Of a stretch of 64,000 nt of DNA, positions 49,201 to 61,438 are shown piece after piece. A program made the position numbers and the translations under genes. The notes below the pieces were generated by a model, which did no database searches, was not told the DNA's origin, and saw only the letters and a program-made list of their open reading frames with translations. This DNA is from Caenorhabditis remanei (Eukaryota; Nematoda; Chromadorea; Rhabditida; Rhabditidae): assembly GCF_010183535.1 (NCBI RefSeq), contig NC_071328.1, positions 17,174,001 to 17,238,000 on the forward strand, given 5' to 3'. How positions within the stretch are numbered: position 1 is the stretch's first letter; the number at the start of each line of letters is the position of its first letter.

Positions 49201-52200
49201 TATACTTTAAATAAGTTAAAATATAACCCCCAGTCTATCAGTGATCTTGAAGACGTCGAGACTTTGGTTTAATCACGACACTAAAGAAAGTTAACTATTA
49301 GCTTGTTTCTAGGTTTTCCCGACATTGTTTCCAACTGGTCGGTTTGGGTCATCAGTTTCCAGAACAACGAAAATCACATTATCAAAGTTCATAAGGCAAC
49401 GACTAATGAATAAGAATAGAATGATTGCGAGAGATTCGGATTATCTGTGTTTTGAGTTTGGACGCAAGACGCAGCTCGATATAACATCAGCAATGGGAAC
49501 AAACGCGAGAATATCAAGAAATACAACTGGATTGGAAGTGATTCAATCGATAGAAAGCAAAGACATTGAATTTCAAACACGCCTTCATACATTATTTGCT
49601 GACGTAAGAAAGAATGAACGTCCACTGAAAATTGAAATTTAAGGTTCGCGGTTTTCCAACATACTGGTTGAAAGTGAAAAAGGAACTAAATGCTCATGTT
49701 GCTGCATTTGGAGCTCCTACTTAGTAAGTTTCCTTCAATCTGAAGAAGTTTTGAAACAAAAAAATTCAGCTTCTTAACTCTGAATCCGAATGAAGACGAT
49801 TGGACAGAGCTCCATCAGACATATACAAAAATATCGGGGAATATAGTCGATAGATTGAATATAAGAGGAGAGATAGGCAGAGATCCAGTCATATGGACTA
49901 GGCATTTTAATAGGAGGGTGTCCTTATTCATGAAACATGTTCTGTTTCATAACAATAGTCCGCTTGGAAAGGTTCTCCATTGGTTTTGGCGAGTTGAATA
50001 TCAACATAGGGGGACCGAGCACATCCACCTAGTTGTATGGACCGCAGAAAGGTAAACAAAAATTTTATATGGCAGAGAGTGGCATAACTTGATAGATTTG
50101 AAACAATGAGATCTCCGGAAGACATTGCGAGACATCTTGATACGATAGTGACGGCGAGGCAACCTTCAGCAGATGAAACTGAACTATTTAAACTAGTCGA
50201 GAATCAGAAGCATTGGAATTCACATTCAAAAACTTGTCTCAGGCAAGCTCTTACAATTCAAAAGCAGCAGAGTAGGACCCCGATTGGAAAAATGAAATCA
50301 GTATTTTCAGATATTACAAAACAAGTGGAGAAGTAAAAAGCTTCTGTCGATTTGAATTTCCACGACCAGTAACACCGATTACGTTAGTTTACAGGAAGGC
50401 AGATTATAAAGTTTTAAAACTTCCCGGTGTCAGATCCAAAGAGTATGTTGTACAAACTTGATTATGAAAAATAAAAATATCATGTAGATACTCACTTGCA
50501 AGAACTCCCGAAGAAGTGATGATCAATGACTACTGTGGTCCGCTTTTGTTAGGATGGAGAGGAAACATGGACATTCAAGCAATAATTAGTCAATTTTCGC
50601 CTACATTAGACTACATATGTGGGTACACTACAAAATGTGAAACGTCCAAATTGAAAGAAAAATCATTATTTGATGATTTGAAAGGCCATGAGGTAAACCG
50701 AACAAAGCTATCATGCCCTACAAAGTTAAGCATCTTTAAGAAAACAGTAACGGAATGGAATTTGGGCTTGACAATGATGAACAGCCGTCAAGCGGGAACC
50801 CCTGAAATCGCGGATATTCTACTGGGGCATCATCTATACGGGTTTGATAGCGATCATGTGTTTGTCAATACGAACAGTTCTGAAAATCGACATAGGCGAT
50901 TGAAGAAGTACGAAAACCTCCCTGAGAAAGAAAGAGCCAGCGAAAGTAATGTCAATGATGACTACTACCCGTTACGATCGGATTCGCTCGAAAAATCTAG
51001 TTTTTTCAATTTCCTCATAAACTTTGAATTTGTTGCCGCGAAGCGCGGAAGAGATCTTGGAGACAATGAAGCAAGGGTCAGAAATCGTCAAGATTAACTT
51101 ATTTTAGATTTATAATTTAGACTAATTGTACTACTGTTTCTCCTTTTGAAACTCGGTACGACGTGCGAAACGAAGACTCTCCCTTCTTTTGTTATCCGGA
51201 AGTTCAAACCGGCACAACTTTTAAGGTTTTATTTGAAACTATTAATTTTGATTTTAACCGTGCTTCAGATAATTGGGTTAAAAGCCAAGCTGATAAGAAA
51301 GAAACGGTGTTCGGTACCACGTCTTTATTGGCCGACATTAAACACAGGAAACGAAATGTCAATTGACGATTTTTACAGGCGTCTAGTTTATCTATTTATC
51401 CCGTGGAGAAGTGAGAAGAGTATTTTGAATGAAGGCCAATCCTACGAAGACAAGTGGACCAGCTTCTATAAAAACTTGAAAGTAACGGGGAGAAGGAATG
51501 GGAACAGCTGAAATTTCTTTTAAGGTGGTTAATATCGGTGCATATAGAGATATTGAGACATATTTGGAAGGACTGAATTTCAATGCAAGAAGAATCGCAA
51601 ATTGCATGAGAGACAAAACAGAAAGAGAAAAACTTCTGAAAGAGATGGACGTAGAAATGGATATATCCGATGAGGATATTATTAAGATGATAACTCGAAA
51701 TGTGGATGAAGAGAAGCACAGAAGCAATGTGTCTAAGTTGAATTCTGGTCAAAAAGTAGGTTCAAATACGTTAGGCAACACGTAGCTAACATTTTTAGGC
51801 GGTATACGATTATGTGATGCAACATGTACACAATCAATTAACAGCTGCGAATTCTGAACAATTGGAATCTTTGTTTTCTTATGTATCGGGAACCGCGGGG
51901 ACTGGCAAATCTCATTTAATTCACTGCATTGCTGATGAAATGTCAATGCTATACGTTTGTGTTTAGGTCGACCTACAAGCAACAATTTGAAATTATAGAG
52001 CACTTCTGGCCTCCCAGCAGTAGCCTTGAGTGGGCCTACAGGCTTGGCTGCTCTTGGGATTAAAGGGTTGACGCTTCACAAACTGTTGTCAATAGAGGTG
52101 CAGAATGGCAAAAACAGATCTTTCAAAAAGCTACAAACTCAAAAATTGGAGTTTCTAAAGTGTTTGTTTCAAAACGTCAAGTTACTAATTGTCGATGAGA

Positions 52201-54451
52201 TATCGATGGTAAGCAACGTAATGTTGCACAAGGTAGAAAAAACTAGGAATGCCTCAGTGGGTAATGGTTATATTAAGATATCGAGAAGATTGTCAGAAAT
52301 TTTTGGATCCGAAAAACCATTTGGTGGATTGAACGTGCTGGTTTTTGGGGATTTACTCCAATTACCACCCGTTAGTGCGGCACCGGTGTTTGCTCCGATG
52401 TCTGGACGATCCTGCCAAGAAATATTCTCCGGTTTAGCCGCTAACTGGACACTCTGGCACACCGTGAAATACTTCGAACTTTTGGAAAACATGCGACAAA
52501 AAGTGGGATGAGACACACGCGCAATATTGTATTCTTTGTTATTTAGGAAGACCTAAAGTTTGCCGAGGTAATGAATCGTATGAGGACAAGTAGTAACACG
52601 ACAGAAGATCACTTAATGTTTGGGGAGAGACTGATCAACGTAGAAAATAATAGTGTGCTTCAGTATTATCTCGATATTTTAAAAAAGGTAAAGAGAATTC
52701 TAGGAAAATTAAGCCGAAAATCATTGGCAGGATCCGATGGCAATGGCTCTGCTACCTACCAACGATGAAGTAAAAGATTTCAATGACGCTGTGATAAAAA
52801 GTTTGCAGTTTGCGGTGGTGAGAGTTGAATCTACTGAAACTGAAGAGAAAACTTCTAAGGTGGATATCCCTCCTCTAATTGTATATAGCACCTCAATTTC
52901 CAGAATATTCAGAACCAAGAAAATGTTATTTTAAGACCGTATCAAAGATCTGAGTTCAGTTATGAGAGAGTGATTTCCAAAGAAGTTCAAAAAGATCAGT
53001 CCGCGGTTGACAAGCTCAAGAAAATATCTGCTTCGGAGGCTCGTAGTCACGGGGGATTGGAAAGAGTTTTAATGCTGGCGGAGGGTTCGAGAATTATGCT
53101 AAAAAGGAATGTGGATATTACAAGTGGACTTGTAAATGGAGCAAGAGGTGTTTTGAAAAAAATAGAAATGAATCGAGAAGGAGCACCAGTAACGTTGCAT
53201 ATACTGTTTGATGGAGAAACGAACGTAAGAGCCATATCAAAAGTGACAGCTGTTTATGATGGGAGAGGGAAAAAGAAATACAGCAGAACCCAATTCCCGG
53301 TATCCATATGTTATGCGGCAAGTATTCACAAGTCTCAAGGCTTGACGCTGAACAATGTTGTTGTCTCAATGTCAAAAATATTTGCTCCAGGGCAAGCATA
53401 CGTTGCTTTCAGCCGATGTACGAATCTCAATGGTCTGCATCTAATCGATTACAATCCATCAAAAATAATGAGCAGTCGTGATGCAATTCTAGAATACAAT
53501 CGTTTGAGAGAGAGCATTGGTCTAGAATTGTTTAAAGTCCCTGCTATTAGAAGTAAGCCTCCGAAGTCTCACATGAAGAAGTCCAAGTCGATTAACGATG
53601 ACATCAATATTGCTCCTTTGGTAGTTACAACAGCAGTAAGCACAACTATAAAAAAGAATCACCTCAGTTTGAAAAATATTGATAATGACTGCTGGCTAAT
53701 ATCCCTAGTCAACATGATGAACGAGATGACTCATTTGAAAACAGCCATAATTTTGAGCAAAACACCAGAACCTATTATAACTGAGCTCAAAGGCTTATTC
53801 TTAGGAAATACCACAGACGTCCGAAAGTTGAGAAGCCTATTGCCACATAGTTTTGCAACAGGTCAACAAGATGTTGCTGATGGGATAAATGAATTGTTGA
53901 AATATGATGAAAACGAGGAATGGCAAGACATATTGAGAATAAGGAAACACGACATGATCACATGTCAATGCGATCATAAAAGTGGTCATACGGAATCCTA
54001 TCTGTTTTGGGAGTCGGGTCAGATAATAGCTGGGACACAACGCCTCCAGGATCTTATAGATGAGCTGTTCCCACCCAAAACTGCCGGTGCTGTTTGCCCC
54101 AATTGCCAACAGGCTCGAACCCACACCTACACATATACTGTTCATCGTGGAGCAAAGTATATCACTATTGTTATTCCTACAAACTCTGCTCGGCTGCTAG
54201 ACGTTTTCAACAATAAATTGGTACTGGTCGCGGGAAAACAATGGTCCGTGAAAGGATGCGTGGAATATGTCAATGATGAAATTTTGAAAGTTGACAAGAA
54301 AGACATAAGGGCAATGGCTGCTGCTACTTCCTGCGGACATTGGATTTGTCATACCTCGGACAGTATTCAAACTTGGGTGACCATCAATGATGATCAAGCA
54401 ACGGAAGCAGATTTGGGATTGATAGGTAATATGAAACCCTTCAGTTCATAA
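46262..54451 (+). CDS. Helitron Rep/helicase with C-terminal USP-like protease domain
   Basis: An apparently intact rolling-circle transposon protein. Twenty-five exons join in frame, from ATG 46262 (exon 1 to 46878) to TAA 54451 (last exon from 52904): 7047 nt, 2,348 residues. All introns are GT-AG except a GC-AG intron at 50243-50310. Three SUMO-interaction-like motifs lie at residues 102-156. A Helitron N-terminal Cys region (SCAVCHKLS, VDVCRLCRLSIRNNKMPADA) follows. Rep motifs: FPTLFPTGRFG, VRGFPTYWLK, QHRGTEHIHLVVW (HxH 1056/1058) and DYICGYTTK (Tyr1201/1205). Pif1-type helicase: GTAGTGKS (about 1569), LLIVDEISMV, VFGDLLQLPPV, AASIHKSQGLTL, GQAYVAFSRC. A C19-like domain ends it: LKNIDNDCWLISLVNMM (Cys2096), QQDVADGINELL, CQC with CPNC, and CGHWICHT then WVTINDDQ (His2312). 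Exon joins are by hand. Confidence 0.88.
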
Positions 54452-54899
54452 ATAACGAGATCGAGAGGGCAGAGGGTAAACTGCAAGTTAGAAAGGGACG
54501 GGGGGGGCGAGGGGGACATTAGTTGGTTTACAATGGATGAAGGTTATGGAAAATTGATAAATTATAACTTTATTTCGGGCTAGAACACAATGGGTAAAAC
54601 CAAATAACCTACCTGAGATCATTTTAGATGACCTTGTTATAGCAATTGTAACATTTATACATTTCAGCCTGGAAAATTTGAATTAGTCAACCAACCTCAG
54701 ACCATATTAGATGACCTTTTTAAATTTTTATATGATGCCCAACCTCACCGGGAGAAAAATATTTTGCATTGATGACGGCCAACAGATTGTGTGTTGGCGA
54801 CACGTCATTTGTTTTTGACAGGATTAAATAAAGCGGGGGGTCACGATCATATTAATTTTCACGAGCCAAAAAAAACCTCTGGACAATAAAATATTTCAG
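54452..54899. other. Region downstream of the Helitron gene
   Basis: It contains a G-run at 54499-54508, two related segments ending TTAGATGACCTT, and an AATAAA at 54825. No clear Helitron 3' hairpin-CTRR terminus was found. Confidence 0.35.
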
Positions 54900-55111
54900 A
54901 CACACGTCGTCTGAAAATTATAATTTTGGAAGTTGCTGAAAGTGATGATCAGGCCGAATTATCAGAATACGACAACGATGATATCGAAACAGACAACTTC
55001 AATGAGGAAGCACTGCATCGAGAATCGAGTACTTCAGGGGAGGAGTCGAATGGAGAAAGTTATGAAGAGGATATGCCCCCATCAAGCAAAAAATCTCGCA
55101 TTTCTCTTTAA
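54900..55111 (+). CDS. Possible terminal exon with acidic tail (unknown gene)
   Basis: It follows an ATATTTCAG acceptor. The open frame reads TRRLKIIILEVAESDDQAEL, then a D/E/S-rich stretch, and ends MPPSSKKSRISL before TAA. This looks like an acidic tail with a short basic nuclear signal. No upstream exon was identified; it could belong to a transposon-borne gene or be a remnant. Confidence 0.3.
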
Positions 55112-55197
55112 TTTTCCTATAGTTTAACAGTCTGCTTCAATAAAAATTCAAAAACCTAATCGAGACCAAATCTTTATCTAGTCAAAAGAGTCCTGGG

Positions 55198-55628
55198 TCA
55201 AAACGAGTCAAATGAATCCTGCTCCTGTTGCTCCTCCGGTTGCACCACAGGCGCCGGTTGCACCACAGGCGCCGGTTGCACCACAGGCGCCGGTTGCACC
55301 ACAGGCGCCGGTTGCACCACAGGCGCCGGTTGCACCACAGGCGCCGGTTGCTCCAACGGCTCCTCCGGCGGCACATAACAGCGGAAGCTGCGTCTAGTGC
55401 GGTGCTCGACCTCCTGTCCATCGATAACAACCTGAAACAAGAATGTTTCAAACCCCAACAACATTTAAAACATACCTTTCCTTCCTTTTGCTTGTGGACA
55501 CAAGCGTAATGTTGTCGGAGGTTTGAAGCCGCTCGACCCGGCGTGTGTTCGAGGTCTCTTGAAATGAGCACCTTTCCACATTTTACACATTGAACGTAAT
55601 TTTTATCATGAGTAGTAGTGAACTCCAT
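55198..55628 (-). CDS. Small BED-type zinc-finger protein with PAPVVQ repeats
   Basis: Two exons, 55628-55476 and 55431-55198, separated by a 44-bp intron; 387 nt and 128 residues. The N terminus is one BED-like finger: VQCVKCGKVLISRDL ... SNLRQHYACVHK, with Cys14, Cys17, His40 and His45. Exon 2 reads VVIDGQEVEHRTRRSFRCY and PPEEPLEQ, then six PAPVVQ hexapeptides and a QEQDSFDSF tail. BED fingers bind DNA and are common in transposases and genes derived from them. It lies between the Helitron gene and inverted-repeat element B. Host gene or element cargo cannot be decided. Confidence 0.6.
55241..55348. repeat. 18-bp minisatellite, six copies
   Basis: TTGCACCACAGGCGCCGG is repeated six times without change. 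On the minus strand each unit adds one PAPVVQ to the BED-finger protein, so length changes keep frame. Confidence 0.95.
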
Positions 55629-55784
55629 GTTCTATGGGAATGAATTATTGAAAACATTATTATTCCTTTCATTGTCCCGGTATATTGGTAATGTCACGGT
55701 CAAAATCACGGTATATTGGTAACGCGGTATATTGGTAATGTTACGGTCAAAATAGACACCCACGGTGTCAAGAAAAGTAGAGAA

Positions 55785-56740
55785 CCTGTTAAAAAGCTTG
55801 GGACTGGGGCCAGTCACAAAAAAGGGGATTTAGGATGAACCCGGTGTCACAAACTTAAGCCTAAGAAAAGTAGAGAATCTTAAGAAATCAAACCTAAGAA
55901 AAGTAGAGAAAATCGATCCTAAGAAAAGTAGAGAATCCTAAGAAATCAAACCTAAGAAAAGTAGAGAATCTCAAGAAATCAAGTAAATAATCCTAAATCC
56001 TCGATCGCGGGGCGTAGCGTTTAATCGATGCGATAAAGAATTGCAGACTTGCAATTTTAAAAAAAAATTTTAATTCAGAATCAACATAGGTTTGATCTAC
56101 CCAAATCATTTGAATTTTAGACATACTAAACACAGATTTCTAAATTTAATCTTTTGATGTACTCTTTAAAGTTTGATTTAGTTTTGATCTACCCCGCCTA
56201 CCGGCAGATATTTCATTTTTATCAACCGTTTTTAGTTGTTTCTCGTCATTTGTGTCGTATTTTCATTTATTAGATAGTTTTTCACTTGTTTTCTCTAGTT
56301 TTTCGTTTAATTTTTAATAGTACTATTTTAGAGATTTGTAGTACTATTTTAGAGATTTGTTAGATAATTTCGACCAAGACTGGAATTCTTTAGTATTTAT
56401 CGAAAATTCAACCATAAACAGTTAAGGTAAAATAGGAATTTGAGAGTTACACTTATGCGCAAAAATTCAGTTCCTAATTCAACATTAAAGAGATTTAAAA
56501 GATGGAGCGTAGCCCCGCGATCGAGGATTTAGGATTATTTACTTGATTTCTTGAGATTCTCTACTTTTCTTAGGTTTGATTTCTTAGGATTCTCTACTTT
56601 TCTTAGGATCGATTTTCTCTACTTTTCTTAGGTTTGATTTCTTAAGATTCTCTACTTTTCTTAGGCTTAAGTTTGTGACACCGGGTTCATCCTAAATCCC
56701 CTTTTTTGTGACTGGCCCCAGTCCCAAGCTTTTTAACAGG
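55785..56740. mobile_element. Long inverted-repeat element B
   Basis: Arms of roughly 240 bp (55785-56024 and 56500-56740) mirror each other. Ends are CCTGTTAAAAAGCTTGGGAC and its complement. Inside are repeats of CCTAAGAAAAGTAGAGAATC and then ATCCTAAATCCTCGATCGCG. The centre (56040-56490) shares TTTGATCTACCCCGCCTACC and ATTCGACC-like segments with element A. No protein is encoded. The right arm ends directly at telomeric tract 2. Confidence 0.82.
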
Positions 56741-56926
56741 TTAGGCTTAGGCTTAGGCTTAGGCTTAGGCTTAGGCTTAGGCTTAGGCTTAGGCTTAGGC
56801 TTAGGCTTAGGCTTAGGCTTAGGCTTAGGCTTAGGCTTAGGCTTAGGCTTAGGCTTAGGCTTAGGCTTAGGCTTAGGCTTAGGCTTAGGCTTAGGCTTAG
56901 GCTTAGGCTTAGGCTTAGGCTTAGGC
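56741..56926 (+). repeat. Interstitial telomeric tract 2
   Basis: 31 perfect TTAGGC units. Glycine-leucine and lysine-proline frames across it are artefacts of the repeat. Confidence 0.98.
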
Positions 56927-58235
56927 TCAGGCGCAGGCTCTGCCTGTGCCATTTGGGCTGTGACTTTTTGACTTTTCGAACCGATTCGCGATTTTATTAT
57001 GCCAATTTGTTCCCCTGAGGGGGGGACCAGCGTCCACCAAAAATGAGCCCTGGTGGGCTGCTCCGAGCCGAGCTCTGAGAGCTCAAAGTCGGCTCAAAAA
57101 AAACTTATATCGCCTCTAACTTTTTTGTACGTGAATATTTTTCGGGAATTTTTTTGTGATGAGTTAGAGCTTAGAGTTGTGCATCTGATGATAATATAGA
57201 ATTTTTTAAAATCAATCGATAATCGATCGATAATTGAGATCTAGACTTTCAAAATGGCCGCATTCAAAATTTAACAAGAGTTTTCGAATAAGATTCTGGA
57301 CTTAAGTACGTCTCTCGTAGACGCAACTTTTGAATTAGGGTGCATGGTCCCTCGTCCTGGGGATTTTTTTTTTTTTGATTTTTAGCAAAAAATTTTCAGT
57401 TTTTGAATTTTTTGAGGGGGTCAAAGAGGAGGGACCGGTTTGGTCAGTACTAACAAAATGTAGCCCTACTTGGCAGCTATCACCTGATATGTTGATCTCC
57501 CCGGTGCGACACCTCTGAGCTGAGTTATGAACGTTTGAGTGTGCTCAGGCTCAGCTTAGGCTTAGCTTAGGCTTAGCTTAGGCTTAGCTTAGGCTTAGGC
57601 TTGACGCAAAAGTGTCGATAATCTGAATTTTTATGATTGTATCGGATAGAGAATTGTTTGGTGAGTATCGTAAAAATATTTTAAATTTTTTTCTGACCGG
57701 TCCCTGTAAGTTAGACCCATATATAGTTTTTGGTGAACTTTGTTTTATAACTGGTTTCGTTTTGTACTTTGAAGGTCAGTTGTTTCATGATTACTTAGAA
57801 CGTTGAAAGGGCTTTATTATGCATTTAATAATGACCCTCTATCTTTTATATGAACTGAGATCGAAGGGAGATAAGGTCGAAAACTCGAAAATGGTCAAAA
57901 TTCAAGGTTGGATATTTGATGTTTTTTCAAAGCCATTTTGTTCAGCGTGTTTTATTTGATCGAAAAACATAAATATTTTAGAAAATTTCGTATCGAAAAA
58001 TTTTTTTTTTGGACTTTGAAAAATTTTGAAAAATTTAATTTTTTTGGTTTTTTCGAAATTAAAAATACAGCTTCATATACATGAGTTTGACAATTATTTT
58101 ACTTTATTGAGTATGTAACGAGCTATTTGATGCACTTTAATTTGACTCGAATGCTCTCATATGAACGGAAGTCAAAGCGAGATAAGATCGAGAAATAGAC
58201 ACTAGAAGGGTGACATTTCACAATAAGTTAAGCAA
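56927..58235. repeat. Hairpin junction plus AT-rich filler, diverged copy
   Basis: It starts with CTCAGGCGCAGGC TCT GCCTGTGCC (stem-loop 56930-56950). AT-rich filler follows, with GAGATAAGGTC motifs like those in 59574-61438. Degenerate telomere-like repeats (AGCTTAGGCTT) lie at 57548-57602. No gene. Confidence 0.6.
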
Positions 58236-59411
58236 TAGTCGTGGCGCGAAGCGTCACTACTCAGATTGCGTTTACGGTGACGCTGAGCGGAGCGAAGCGT
58301 CACCGTGAAGGCTACAAATATGAAACATACAACTCATTTTTTCACTTTTTACACACTTTTACACACTTTTTTTTTCACTTTTTCTACTTTTTTTCCTTCC
58401 CTTTGTTTCATACTGAAACAAAACTTGATTTGGGCTGCACTCGGGAGTCTCTCGGCGCCATGAAAGACAGAAAATTCTTTCAGAATATCAGGCGCCATGA
58501 AAGACAGAAAATTCTTTTGAAAACTCAGGCGCCATGAAAGACAGAAAATTCTTTTGTTATACTTCTTGTGTGAAATCACAAAAAATTGCCCAAATTCGGC
58601 GAGCCTATTTTTTACGGGTATATAGAGTTTTTTGGTGATTAATAATATGCATGTATCATTTCAATTTAAACTTGGTCATAGAAATTTAAGAAATGTCAGT
58701 TAAAAAGAAAGTTACTAATACTTGTGTTTTAAGTTATATCCAAAAATTCTAGATATTCACGATTGACTCTAGCTGTAAATATTTACAATTTTGTGAATTT
58801 CTACGTGTATGACTATGCAGTCCCATAACAGGAATACAATTGCGTTTCGTTTGAAACAATAGTATAAGAAATTATTGAAATGTGTTAATAAAGGCGCGAA
58901 GCGCCTTTATTATGACACTTTTAATGATTTCTTATACTATTGTTTTAAATGGAAGGCCACAAAACAGAATGAGTCTATCAAACTTGAATTTTTTAGAAAA
59001 TAATATTATTTTGAACAGAAACAGTGCATATTATGACAATTCAGATATTTTTTGGACCACGCGAGCCGAATTTGGGCAATTTTTTGTGATTTCACACAAG
59101 AAGTATAACAAAAGAATTTTCTGTCTTTCATGGCGCCTGAGTTTTCAAAAGAATTTTCTGTCTTTCATGGCGCCTGATATTCTGAAAGAATTTTCTGTCT
59201 TTCATGGCGCCGAGAGACTCCCGAGTGCAGCCCAAATCAAGTTTTGTTTCAGTATGAAACAAAGGGAAGGAAAAAAAGTAGAAAAAGTGAAAAAAAAAGT
59301 GTGTAAAAGTGTGTAAAAAGTGAAAAAATGAGTTGTATGTTTCATATTTGTAGCCTTCACGGTGACGCTTCGCTCCGCTCAGCGTCACCGTAAACGCAAT
59401 CTGAGTAGTGA
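58236..59411. mobile_element. Long inverted-repeat element 1
   Basis: Arms of about 355 bp (58254-58610 and about 59056-59411) are mirror copies. Each contains three tandem CATGAAAGACAGAAAATTCT units, a CACTTTTT-rich tract, and a hairpin GGTGACGCT ... AGCGTCACC. The centre has its own palindrome (58854-58945) around GGCGCGAAGCGCC. The left end has an extra GTCGTGGCGCGAAGCG that the right end lacks; the right arm stops at GTAGTGA against TTAGGC. Frames at 58241-58537 and 58882-59316 are the arms read on opposite strands and are not convincing genes. Confidence 0.82.
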
Positions 59412-59573
59412 TTAGGCTTAGGCTTAGGCTTAGGCTTAGGCTTAGGCTTAGGCTTAGGCTTAGGCTTAGGCTTAGGCTTAGGCTTAGGCTTAGGCTTAGG
59501 CTTAGGCTTAGGCTTAGGCTTAGGCTTAGGCTTAGGCTTAGGCTTAGGCTTAGGCTTAGGCTTAGGCTTAGGC
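59412..59573 (+). repeat. Interstitial telomeric tract 3
   Basis: 27 perfect TTAGGC units. Confidence 0.98.
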
Positions 59574-61438
59574 TCAGGCGCAGGCTTCTGCCTGCGCCAT
59601 TTGGGCTGAGGCGCGGTCCCCCAAAATTTATTTCCGAGATTTTATGATTGGATCGGATAGCCCTTTGAAAATGAGGAAATATACCCTTTTTAGATTTTCG
59701 AAAAAATTAGGCCCCGCCCACTTATATCGATTTGAAAAAAATCGATAATTCACTAAAACTTTCACATCTTTTTTTGGAGTGAAGCTTTTGGGAAGTTTTT
59801 TTTTTGAATGTGTGTAGAATTAAGAGCTCTATCTGAAAAAAGTACATACATTCAAAAAAAAAATCGATAATCAATCGATAATTTTTTTTCTCAAAAAGTG
59901 ATCAATTTTTTCTGGTCAAACCTTTTGAGACATATATCATTGGAAAGGTAATAAAAAGTTCTAACTAATGTTAAAGTTTCAAAAAAAAGTCGTGTCGCTA
60001 ATTCGAGAAAAATCGATAATTGATTTTTCAAAATTGAAACGGCCGTAATTTTTTACTGTTAAAAGATAGCTAAAAACTGTTTTGGCAGTTCGATAGAGAA
60101 TTAAGAGTTTGTACCCACACTATATTAAGTTTAAAAAATTATCGATTTTTGGAGCCGGTAGATGCTCCGGAAAAAAATCGAAAAAAAATTGTCCAGTTCT
60201 ATGGTTATAAAACCTATACCAATCGATAGAGCATAAAAAAGTACTCAGGAAAACATATACCACTAAGGGTTCTCTCTGTCAATTTTCGAGAAAAAAATTT
60301 TCAAATTTTTTTTTTGAAAAATTTTGAAAAATTTTTTTTGTTATTGATTTTTTGAGAGGGTCATACTAAAGTTTCGTAGATCAAAATAGTTTGTCCCCCT
60401 AGAGAATTTTAAGGGCTACATTTTGGACTTTATTTTGTCTCGATACCTCTGACCGGAGCCGAGATCTAAGCGAGATAAGGTCATGGCTCAAAAAAAATTG
60501 GAATTTCAAAATGGGAATTTCGGAATTTTTTCAACAGCATATTGATCAGCGTGATCAGTTTAGTCGATCTATCAAAAAAAATTTCAAAATTTCGACTCGG
60601 AATATTTTTTTTTTGGACTTGTAAAATTTTTCAAAATTTTCAAAATTTTGGTTTTTTTGAAATTTCACAGAGGGTTTTGTAGGTATGATTTCTGAACTTG
60701 TTTCTCTTCCTAGAGAAAGTTAAGGGCTTTTTCATGCATTTTAGTTTGACCCGATACCTCTGACCGGAGCCGAGATCTAAGCGAGATAAGGTCATGGCTG
60801 AAAAAAAATCGGAATTTCAAAATGGGAATTTCGGAATTTTTTCAACGGCATATTATTCAACGTGTTTTGTTTAGTCGGTCTATCAAAAAAAATTTCAAAA
60901 TTTCGACTCGGAATATTTTTTTTTGGACTTGTAAAATTTTTCAAAATTTTCAAAAATTTGGTTTTTTTGAAATTTCACAGGGGGTTTTGTAGGTATAATT
61001 TCTAAACTTGTTTGTCTTTTTAGATAATTTTAAGGGCTATTATACGCACTTTAGTTTGTCCCGATATCTCTAACCGGAGCCGAGATCTAAGTGAGATAAG
61101 GTCATGGCTAAAAAAAAATCGGAATTTCAAAGTGCGAATTTTGCCATTTTTTTGATGCCAGATTGTTCAGCGAGCTTCGTTTAATCGAACTATTTAAATA
61201 CTTTTTGAAATTTGGAATCCAAAGTTTCCAATTTCACCTATTTATGAGTGTGAACGACTAGCACTACAGAGGGAGGGGGAAGGTCAGGTCATCAATCATT
61301 CTAACAGCACCACCTGTCACTTTGTGTGGGAAAATATGACTAGATAACGATCAGGTCAACCATTCTCACAAAAACATATGTCACGTGGATCAGAACCCTT
61401 ATTTGAAAACACGCTATTAATGGCTACAATTGAACCAG
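59574..61438. repeat. Hairpin junction plus filler block, copy 1
   Basis: It begins CTCA, then a perfect 9-bp stem with a TTCT loop (59577-59598), then ATTTGGGCTGAGGCGCGG. The rest is AT-rich. A unit of about 300 bp containing GGAGCCGAGATCTAAG and GAGATAAGGTCATGGCT occurs three times (about 60465, 60767 and 61075). No gene is seen. Confidence 0.8.

Noticed and set aside
56692..56971. Long Lys-Pro and Gly-Leu open frames
   Set aside because: Translation of TTAGGC repeats on either strand; the same holds for Arg-Leu and Gly-Leu frames at 59408-59647 and 62707-62999.
58241..59388. Frames of 76-144 residues in inverted-repeat element 1
   Set aside because: The same peptides appear on opposite strands because the arms mirror each other; no domain or splice logic supports a gene.
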